Of a DNA stretch of 12,452 nt, positions 1 to 4,897 are shown piece by piece (the first letter of the stretch is position 1; each line of letters begins with the position of its first letter). A program made the translations under genes and the position numbers. This DNA is from an uncultured Duncaniella sp. (GTDB lineage: Bacteria; Bacteroidota; Bacteroidia; Bacteroidales; Muribaculaceae): contig CAJURI010000065.1 in the NCBI GenBank assembly GCA_910588795.1, positions 1 through 12,452 of the forward strand. Direction: 5' to 3'. A model generated the notes under the pieces. That model did not search any database and was not told where the DNA came from. It worked only from the letters and a program-made list of their open reading frames with translations.

Positions 1-144
1 CTCAGGAACTTATAAATAAAGTTAAATTATAGTGTTGCGGAATTAAGGATACTATGATCCTGTATATGGAGGAGAAGAAAACCGAATAGCTTACTATAAA
101 ATTTACGATCCGCGTATAATAAATTCATTAATATCCCCCGATCT

Positions 145-1125
145 ATGAGACGAATAATATTATTGTGTGTAGCTGCCGTATGTGTGTTGGGGTGCTTTGG
201 GCTGGATAAAACTTCGGATGAATTAATCAAATCCGCTCGAATGATTCCAGTAGTAAATTATACTCCCTCAAGATTTAGACAGGTGGTAAGTTCATCGTTT
301 AATTTCAATAGCAATACCCAGTGCTATTTCCTTGATCGAAACAAGGATAACACATTCGACCTGTATTGGCACAACAATCTGTGTCCTAGCGATACCCCAA
401 AGCTGAATAAAATAAATAGTAAGGTACAACTGTCGGATAAGCAGCGTGATATATTAAAAGACTGTGACAGCGTGTTCATCTTTAATCCTCTGCCATATTC
501 ACCTTATATTATTCCACAAGACATCAGATACATATGCTATATCGATAATGGTAATATATGCTATGCAAGCAAAGATAAAACGTTTATTAGACTGACTGAT
601 TTCCTGACATACGAATTCGGATCAACAAGCAATTTTCGTCAGAAATATCTCAAAAAACTAAATGATTTGTTCCTTTCATCATGGAGTGGTATCTACTGTT
701 TTGACAACGATACAGATGCCATGGATTTTTTAAAGCACAATTACAAATTCATGACAATCAATGGATTGGACTTTGATGACGTATTATCATCCTATATTGG
801 ATTGCTAAAAATGAGCATATCTATTTCTCCTGAAAAAGAATCCAGACTTGCCGATATGTTACGTGCAACGTACGATATTCCCCAAAGTCTCATATCGGAT
901 TTTCTTGCCGGAAGAGACTTTGATGTATTCAATAAGAGATATCTTCGATCAATATTTTCACTTGAGGAGTATAACCTGATAAACAATGTCATGTCTGAGG
1001 AGGATGCAAAATTGGCGGCCGCCTACCGTCGGCTTTCATCACACAGTCCCAACATTGATGAGAACGGTGCATACACAACCGACATAGACAGGTTGAAGAT
1101 CATAGCCAATAAGGTGTTCAAATAG
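145..1125 (+). CDS. Putative cysteine-rich lipoprotein of unknown function
   Basis: I do not recognise a family for this 326-residue protein. The N-terminus (MRRIILLCVAAVCVLGC) looks like a lipoprotein signal peptide: two Arg, a hydrophobic core, and a lipobox-like V-L-G-C with the acceptor Cys at residue 17. Leu at -2 is not the best lipobox residue. The mature part has six more Cys (60, 80, 107, 131, 139, 185), many aromatic residues, no further membrane segment and a charged helical-looking C-terminal third (about 225-326). That suggests an exported envelope protein, possibly with disulfides. The ATG at 145 was chosen because the frame is closed by a stop at 97-99 and the signal peptide starts right there; no Shine-Dalgarno or clear TAnnTTTG promoter is visible upstream. 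The gene is much more A+T-rich than the rest (22 and 17 G+C in the 60-base blocks starting at 301 and 781, against 37 in the block at 2341) and is convergent with galK. It may have been acquired horizontally. Confidence 0.72.
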   Translation: MRRIILLCVAAVCVLGCFGLDKTSDELIKSARMIPVVNYTPSRFRQVVSSSFNFNSNTQCYFLDRNKDNTFDLYWHNNLCPSDTPKLNKINSKVQLSDKQRDILKDCDSVFIFNPLPYSPYIIPQDIRYICYIDNGNICYASKDKTFIRLTDFLTYEFGSTSNFRQKYLKKLNDLFLSSWSGIYCFDNDTDAMDFLKHNYKFMTINGLDFDDVLSSYIGLLKMSISISPEKESRLADMLRATYDIPQSLISDFLAGRDFDVFNKRYLRSIFSLEEYNLINNVMSEEDAKLAAAYRRLSSHSPNIDENGAYTTDIDRLKIIANKVFK

Positions 1126-1203
1126 CACATCTTATCTGACAGAGCTTCAGACAGAAGAGACACAAAAGTATCAGAAGAACAAAAGAAACAAAAGGTCTTT
1201 TAA
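1126..1203 (+). repeat. Repeat copy 1, in frame after the lipoprotein stop codon
   Basis: Directly after the TAG at 1123-1125, the same frame stays open for 25 codons up to a TAA at 1201-1203. It includes DRRDTKVSEEQKKQK. The underlying DNA is part of the repeat family, and nearly the same peptide is encoded in frame after the galK stop on the other strand. Nothing shows that it is translated. It may be read-through sequence, the relic of a longer ORF, or a chance frame. Confidence 0.5.
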
Positions 1204-1228
1204 TTATTCTCCGCATTCAACGATAAAG

Positions 1229-1307
1229 TGAGGATGTGTAATGAGGATTTGTAATAACGTCTGGATATAAAGTAATTGAGGGTGTGTCATAACGTCTGGA
1301 TATAAAG
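1229..1307. repeat. Short tandem and direct repeats, TGAGGnTnTGT family
   Basis: The motif TGAGGATGTGTAA (1229-1241) is followed at once by TGAGGATTTGTAA (1242-1254), and a related copy starts at 1277. The longer unit 1242-1272 recurs at 1277-1307 with 3 mismatches in 31 bp (35-bp period); the shared core ATAACGTCTGGATATAAAG (1254-1272 and 1289-1307) is identical. This looks like repeated duplication of the end of the inner element. Confidence 0.8.
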
Positions 1308-1376
1308 ATTTTACCCTTGCTACAGCTATCTGCGGCAAGGGTAATTTCTTCAAGAAGGACGTTTTGACTCGCCCTA
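1278..1376. mobile_element. Candidate MITE-like remnant with inverted ends
   Basis: The left end (1278-1296, GAGGGTGTGTCATAACGTC) pairs as an inverted repeat with the right end (reverse complement of 1358-1376, TAGGGCGAGTCAAAACGTC) at 15 of 19 positions. The 99-bp element has no coding capacity and carries a hairpin in its middle. Ends of the GAGGGTGTGTCA type recall insertion-sequence termini I associate with Bacteroidota, but that is from memory and no family is assigned. No clear target-site duplication was found. Confidence 0.4.
1311..1350. terminator. Candidate bidirectional terminator hairpin
   Basis: A perfect 10-bp stem (TTACCCTTGC at 1311-1320 with GCAAGGGTAA at 1335-1344) encloses a 14-nt loop in which CAG/CTG can pair further. 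On the plus strand it is followed by TTTCTT (1345-1350); on the minus strand the stem is followed by AATCTTTATAT. It lies between convergent genes, 186 bp after the lipoprotein stop and 240 bp after the galK stop, so it could end transcription from both sides. The uridine tracts are only moderate. Confidence 0.45.
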
Positions 1377-1417
1377 TTTATCGTTGAAGGCGAAGAATAA
1401 TTAAAAGAACTTTTGTT

Positions 1418-1550
1418 TCTTTTGTTCTTCTGATACTTTTGTATCTTTCTATCGAGTGGATCTATTCTGTCGAGTCAGTATGATTTCTATCTATATATAG
1501 ACAAAACTCTAAATCTTCTGTCTCTTTTGTTCTTCTGATACTTTTGTATC
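1418..1550. repeat. 28-bp exact direct repeat (1418-1445 and 1523-1550)
   Basis: Positions 1418-1445 and 1523-1550 are identical, at a period of 105 bp. Similarity continues after a one-base shift, with TCGAGTG-ATCT-TTCTGTC conserved (18 of 20) in both copies. The first 25 bp of the second copy also form an exact inverted repeat with 1162-1186 in the left arm. So the family has three copies in this gap: one inverted and two direct. Confidence 0.85.
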
Positions 1551-1583
1551 CCTTCTGTCGAGTGTATCTGTTCTGTCTGAAGT
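1509..1583 (-). repeat. Repeat copy 3, in frame after the galK stop codon
   Basis: On the minus strand, the frame after the galK TAA (1584-1586) stays open for 24 codons to a TAG at 1509-1511. It contains DRRDTKVSEEQKRQK, almost the same peptide as after the lipoprotein stop on the opposite strand. Within the shared DRRDTKVSEEQK segment the two copies differ only at third codon positions, both synonymous (AGA/AGG and GAC/GAT). Whether this is meaningful or an accident of where the repeat landed cannot be told from one locus. Confidence 0.5.
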
Positions 1584-2723
1584 TTATTCTATACGGCGTG
1601 CTCCGTCGGAGATGATCACATCATAGATCTTGGGCTCGTGACCATAGGCATTGTTGAATTTCTCCTTGGCTGTGGCGATAAAGTGGTCGTACTTATCGTC
1701 GGCAACGAGGTTGATGGTGCATCCGCCGAATCCGCCGCCCATTATGCGCGATCCGATGACTCCACACTCCTTAGCTATATCGTTGAGGTAGTCAAGTTCT
1801 TCACATGACACTTCATAGTCCTTTGACAGACCACGGTGTGTCTCGTACATAAGACGGCCAACAGTGTCGATGTCGCCACGATTGAGAGCATCGCAAACAT
1901 CGAGCACACGCTCTTTCTCCTCGATGACAAACTTGGCACGCATGCAGTCCTCGGCTGAAATATCAGCCTTGACGGCTTCGAGATCAGCCATCTCTGCGTC
2001 ACGAAGAGTCTCTATGCCGAGACGCTTGGCAACACGCTCACATGACTGACGACGCTTGTTGTAGGGCGAGTCGACGAGTTCGTGCTTGACTACAGAGTCA
2101 ACAAGGACAAGCTTGTAGCCATCGATCCTGAAGGGGAAGTATTCGTATTCAAGCGATCGGCAGTCAAGGCGTATCAGACAGTCCTTTTTGCCGAACACTG
2201 ATGCAAACTGGTCCATGATGCCACAGTTCACACCGCAGTAATTATGCTCGGTGGACTGTCCGATCTTGGCGAGCTCAAACTTCTCGATAGAGTTGCCGTT
2301 GAAGAGATCGTTCATGGCAAATGCGAAACATGACTCAAGGGCTGCGGACGATGAAAGGCCTGCTCCAAGGGGTACATTTCCGGCGAACACGGCGTCGAAG
2401 CCTTTTACTACGCCTCCACGCTTGATTGTCTCACGACATACTCCGAATACGTAACGAGCCCACTGAAGCGAGGGCGCGTCCTCTTCATTAAGGCCGAAGT
2501 GGGCTTCCTCATTCAGGTCGAGGGAAAAGAGGTTGACAGTATCGGTGCCGTTGGGACGTATGTCGGCCATAATCACCTTGTCAATTGCTCCGGGGAACAC
2601 AAATCCGCCGTTATAGTCAGTGTGTTCGCCAATGAGATTGATTCGTCCGGCTGATGCATAGATGGTGCCCTTGCCGCCGAAATGCTCATCAAAGGCCTTA
2701 ACGATTTTTTCTTTCAGTTCCAT
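1584..2723 (-). CDS. galK: Galactokinase
   Basis: Galactokinase phosphorylates alpha-D-galactose at C1 with ATP to give galactose-1-phosphate, the entry step of the Leloir pathway, in the cytoplasm. The 379-residue protein has the complete GHMP-kinase set. The galactokinase signature GRINLIGEHTDYNGG is at 26-40, including the Arg27 expected at the active site. The ATP-binding glycine/serine loop PLGAGLSSSAALE is at 118-130. The motif GIMDQF (168-173) carries the expected catalytic base Asp171, and GGGFGG is at 329-334. Length is normal for the family. The ATG at 2723 sits 26 bp downstream of the nucleotidyltransferase, so it is probably co-transcribed as the last gene of the galactose cluster. 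Its 3' end faces the repeat-rich gap. Confidence 0.97.
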   Translation of the reverse strand: MELKEKIVKAFDEHFGGKGTIYASAGRINLIGEHTDYNGGFVFPGAIDKVIMADIRPNGTDTVNLFSLDLNEEAHFGLNEEDAPSLQWARYVFGVCRETIKRGGVVKGFDAVFAGNVPLGAGLSSSAALESCFAFAMNDLFNGNSIEKFELAKIGQSTEHNYCGVNCGIMDQFASVFGKKDCLIRLDCRSLEYEYFPFRIDGYKLVLVDSVVKHELVDSPYNKRRQSCERVAKRLGIETLRDAEMADLEAVKADISAEDCMRAKFVIEEKERVLDVCDALNRGDIDTVGRLMYETHRGLSKDYEVSCEELDYLNDIAKECGVIGSRIMGGGFGGCTINLVADDKYDHFIATAKEKFNNAYGHEPKIYDVIISDGARRIE

Positions 2724-2749
2724 GGTTATCTTTTATGTATGTGTGTTTT

Positions 2750-3655
2750 TTAGAACATTTTGTCGGGGTATACGCCATCCTTGTGGAGCTGGGCGAATTT
2801 CTCTACTACACCCGGACGGTCGGCAGCATATGTAACTCCGAACCATCGTGAGTCAGTGTCGAGGACCTTGACTGTGGCCTCGCCGTTGTGTATGAGAGTA
2901 TCGATACAGAGCGGAATGAAGAATTCGGCTTTGGGTGTGTCTATGTCCTTGTCGAGGAATCTGCGGAACTCACGTTCGCTGTAGTCGAAGTAGTCGGGAG
3001 TGAAGCCCCAGAGGTTCATGGACACCGGAGTCATAGGGTCGAGAGTCTGCTCTACTCCATTCTCGTCGGTGAACACTATGTCGCCGTTTGGAGCGTAGCT
3101 TATCGCTGTGCGCTCGACAACACCGGTGAGGTTGCCGTCAGTGCCGGTGGAGCATACGCCACGTGCCACTGATCCGTTTTCAGTCATTGTGTTGCCGACA
3201 CGGAATCCCACCATGGAGTAATCGCCTTTGCGGTCGCGCGGACGCATGAGGTCCTCAGCTATCACGCGGAATGCGTCACGTCCATAGAAGTCGTCGGCAT
3301 TGATCACAGCGAAAGGCTCTCTGATGACCTCTTTGCCCATGAGCACCGCATGGTTAGTGCCCCATGGCTTTGTGCGGTCAGCCGGGCAAGTGTATCCTTC
3401 CGGGAGCTTGTCGGTCGACTGAAAAACCACCTCTACAGGTATATGACCTTCATATTTGGACAGGATCTTCTCGCGGAAGTCCTTTTCAAAATCTTTGCGT
3501 ATCACGAATACCACCTTGCCGAATCCGGCCTGAATGGCATCGTAGATGGAATAGTCCATAATTGTCTGTCCCTGCGGGCCGAGCGGATCGAGCTGCTTGA
3601 GGCCTCCGTAACGGCTGCCCATACCGGCAGCAAGGACGAAGAGTGTGGGTTTCAT
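2750..3655 (-). CDS. Sugar-phosphate nucleotidyltransferase (NTP_transferase family)
   Basis: This 301-residue protein is a nucleotidyltransferase of the GT-A-like fold that joins an NTP to a sugar-1-phosphate with release of pyrophosphate. Visible motifs are the N-terminal nucleotide-binding loop LAAGMGSRYGGLKQ (8-21), the substrate loop PWGTNHAVL (98-106) and the metal-binding stretch INADDFYG (118-125) with Asp121/Asp122. The loop lacks the LPAAGLGTRFLP pattern of classical GalU, and the exact sugar and nucleotide cannot be read from sequence. It lies between galM and galK with 26-bp gaps on both sides, which suggests that it handles a galactose- or glucose-derived sugar-1-phosphate, perhaps forming UDP-hexose from UTP. 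That role is an inference. No signal peptide or membrane segment is present, so it is cytoplasmic. The start ATG is directly followed by the nucleotide-binding strand, as is usual for the family. Confidence 0.87.
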   Translation of the reverse strand: MKPTLFVLAAGMGSRYGGLKQLDPLGPQGQTIMDYSIYDAIQAGFGKVVFVIRKDFEKDFREKILSKYEGHIPVEVVFQSTDKLPEGYTCPADRTKPWGTNHAVLMGKEVIREPFAVINADDFYGRDAFRVIAEDLMRPRDRKGDYSMVGFRVGNTMTENGSVARGVCSTGTDGNLTGVVERTAISYAPNGDIVFTDENGVEQTLDPMTPVSMNLWGFTPDYFDYSEREFRRFLDKDIDTPKAEFFIPLCIDTLIHNGEATVKVLDTDSRWFGVTYAADRPGVVEKFAQLHKDGVYPDKMF

Positions 3656-3681
3656 AAGAATGATTTGGAATTGGTTAAATA

Positions 3682-4722
3682 TTACTTGAATGTGAATCTT
3701 ATAGTCTCGCTATATTCGTCACCGGGACGCAGTACCGGCGAGGGGAATGAAGGCTTGTTGGGTGCGTCAGGGAATCCCTGACATTCGATTGCCACACCGT
3801 CATAGTCGGCATATGAGCCTCCCGAAATGCTTTCGGGAGATCCGGCGAGCCAGTTGCCTGTGTATATCTGCATGCCTGGCTGCGTAGTCTCGACAAGCAG
3901 AGAGCGGCCTGACACCGGCCCACGCAGTTCTGCGACAGGGAGGAGCCTCCCTTCGCCATATCCGTCAACCACCCAGCAATGGTCATATCCCTTGCCTATT
4001 CTGAGGGCCTCGAAGTCAGCGTTTATGTCACGACCGATAGTTTTGAATGAAGTAAAGTCCATAGGTGTCCCTACCACAGAAGCCAGCTCGCCGGTAGGGA
4101 TCTGAGTCTCATCGGTGGGGAGCCATCGTGAAGCGTTGAGCTTCATCTCGTGATTCAGCACGGATCCGGAGTTCTCTCCGTCAAGGTTGAAATAAACGTG
4201 GTTTGTGAGATTGAGGACAGTCGGCGCGTCGGTGGTGGCGGAAAGTGTAAGAGTGAGAGCATTGCTGTTGTCCCATGTGTATCGCGCAGTCACAGTGAGA
4301 TTGCCCGGATAGCCCTCTTCACCGTCCTTGGCATGATAGGTCATCTCTACGGTGTCGTCATTCTCCGTGCAGGCATCCCATATGCGGTTCATGAAACCTT
4401 CGGGCCCACCGTGTAGGGCGTTAGGACCGTTGTTTATGGCGAGTTCGTACTCCTTGCCGTCAAGCGTGAACCGGCCTTTGGCTATACGGTTGGCGAAACG
4501 TCCGGGGATCTTGCCTGCACATGGACCGTCAGCTATCCATGAGGCAGGGTCCTTGTAGCCAAGTGCGACATCGGCCATCTGCCCGTTCCTGTCGGGTACA
4601 ATTATGGATACGATTCCGGCTCCGAGAGTAGACAGAGTCACGCTCGCGCCGTTACTGTTGGTGAGCGTAAAGTGTGTGATTTCACCCTTGGAAGATGGGT
4701 AAAATGTTTTGGTTACAGACAT
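3682..4722 (-). CDS. galM: Aldose 1-epimerase (galactose mutarotase)
   Basis: GalM interconverts the alpha and beta anomers of galactose (and glucose), supplying alpha-galactose to galactokinase. Starting from ATG 4722 the protein has 346 residues, the length I recall for E. coli GalM. The catalytic residues fall where expected: His104 in NALHGG, His175 in LTNHVYFNL and Glu313 in AIECQGFPDA, with Asp247 in DHCW. The frame is open further upstream to an ATG at 4818, but the extra 32 residues have no mutarotase similarity. That longer start would also lie upstream of the predicted promoter -7 box, so the shorter start is preferred. There is no signal peptide, so the enzyme should be cytoplasmic. 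It is the first gene of the galM-nucleotidyltransferase-galK run and lies 175 bp after rodA. Confidence 0.95.
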   Translation of the reverse strand: MSVTKTFYPSSKGEITHFTLTNSNGASVTLSTLGAGIVSIIVPDRNGQMADVALGYKDPASWIADGPCAGKIPGRFANRIAKGRFTLDGKEYELAINNGPNALHGGPEGFMNRIWDACTENDDTVEMTYHAKDGEEGYPGNLTVTARYTWDNSNALTLTLSATTDAPTVLNLTNHVYFNLDGENSGSVLNHEMKLNASRWLPTDETQIPTGELASVVGTPMDFTSFKTIGRDINADFEALRIGKGYDHCWVVDGYGEGRLLPVAELRGPVSGRSLLVETTQPGMQIYTGNWLAGSPESISGGSYADYDGVAIECQGFPDAPNKPSFPSPVLRPGDEYSETIRFTFK

Positions 4723-4745
4723 GATGATTATATCAGATAAATGAA

Positions 4746-4771
4746 TGCCGGAGATACGGAAATTTCCGGCA
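4746..4771. promoter_or_regulatory. Candidate operator dyad at the gal promoter start site
   Basis: A 7-bp inverted repeat (TGCCGGA 4746-4752 with TCCGGCA 4765-4771) overlaps a perfect 12-bp palindrome CGGAAATTTCCG (4757-4768). The site lies just downstream of the predicted -7 box (4775-4782) and covers the expected transcription start, where a bound repressor would block initiation. A leader hairpin is the alternative. No regulator gene is in the window. Confidence 0.4.
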
Positions 4772-4774
4772 ACG

Positions 4775-4806
4775 CAAATATAGCGATTTATCTTATTGTC
4801 TCCAAC
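4775..4806 (-). promoter_or_regulatory. Predicted promoter of the galM operon
   Basis: Read on the minus strand, TATATTTG (4775-4782) matches the Bacteroidota -7 consensus TAnnTTTG exactly. GTTG (4803-4806) serves as a -33 element at 20-bp spacing. An A/T tract (4817-4832) just upstream could act as an UP-like element. Transcription would start near 4768, giving a leader of roughly 45 nt before galM. Confidence 0.7.
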
Positions 4807-4816
4807 CAGCGATTGC

Positions 4817-4870
4817 AAAAAAATATAAAAAACGGCATATCAGGAGCATTATGCGTGACACCACTGTCAC
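4817..4870 (-). terminator. Candidate terminator after rodA
   Basis: Read on the minus strand after the rodA stop, there is a 16-bp dyad GTGACA-GTGG-TGTCAC (4855-4870). Next comes a weak stem GCATA/TATGC (4850-4854 with 4835-4839), and then a T-rich run (T6, ATA, T7; 4817-4832). Together they could end the purH-rodA transcript before the gal promoter. Each stem is short, so this is tentative. Confidence 0.4.
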
Positions 4871-4897
4871 ATCGCAGCCGCCAGATGATGAGAGAGG

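Larger units (their letters stand above)
1162..1442. repeat. 66-bp near-perfect inverted repeat with 149-bp spacer
   Basis: Arm 1162-1227 is the reverse complement of 1377-1442 at 63 of 66 positions (mismatches at 1195, 1211 and 1215 on the left arm). The outer 33 bp (1162-1194 against 1410-1442) are identical. The arms flank positions 1228-1376. Transcribed RNA would form a very long hairpin, and the DNA could form a cruciform or be an inversion substrate. The right arm abuts the inverted end of the inner element at 1376/1377, so arms and core may be one composite element. Confidence 0.9.
1126..1583. other. Repeat-rich intergenic region between convergent genes
   Basis: This 458-bp gap separates the 3' ends of the lipoprotein gene and galK and holds no convincing gene. 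It is built of nested repeats. The outermost pair is a 12-bp exact inverted repeat (1145-1156 with 1571-1582). Inside lie 66-bp inverted arms (1162-1227 with 1377-1442), a short tandem repeat (1229-1307), an element with inverted ends (1278-1376) and a central hairpin (1311-1344). Part of the right arm is repeated directly at 1523-1550. A 12-bp palindrome (TCTATATATAGA) lies at 1490-1501. The layout resembles a non-autonomous mobile or interspersed repeat family in a convergent gap, where insertion does little harm. Confidence 0.8.

Noticed and set aside
3..32. Possible 3' end of an upstream plus-strand gene (nine codons then TAG)
   Set aside because: Nine codons at a window edge cannot be told from chance, and the other two plus frames also close within 20 bases.
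54..89. An 11-codon reading frame containing GGAGGAG, which resembles a Shine-Dalgarno sequence
   Set aside because: The GGAGG is about 70 bp before the lipoprotein ATG, too far to serve it, and the peptide is too short to support.
1162..1442. Invertible promoter controlling a surface gene
   Set aside because: The inverted repeats and promoter-like motifs fit superficially, but both flanking genes end here, so there is no downstream gene start to switch.
1126..1583. CRISPR array
   Set aside because: The repeats are not regularly spaced short units with unique spacers, occur in both orientations, and have no cas genes nearby.
4723..4818. N-terminal extension of galM from an upstream ATG
   Set aside because: The extra 32 residues do not resemble a mutarotase or a clean signal peptide, and the upstream ATG lies ahead of the predicted promoter -7 box.
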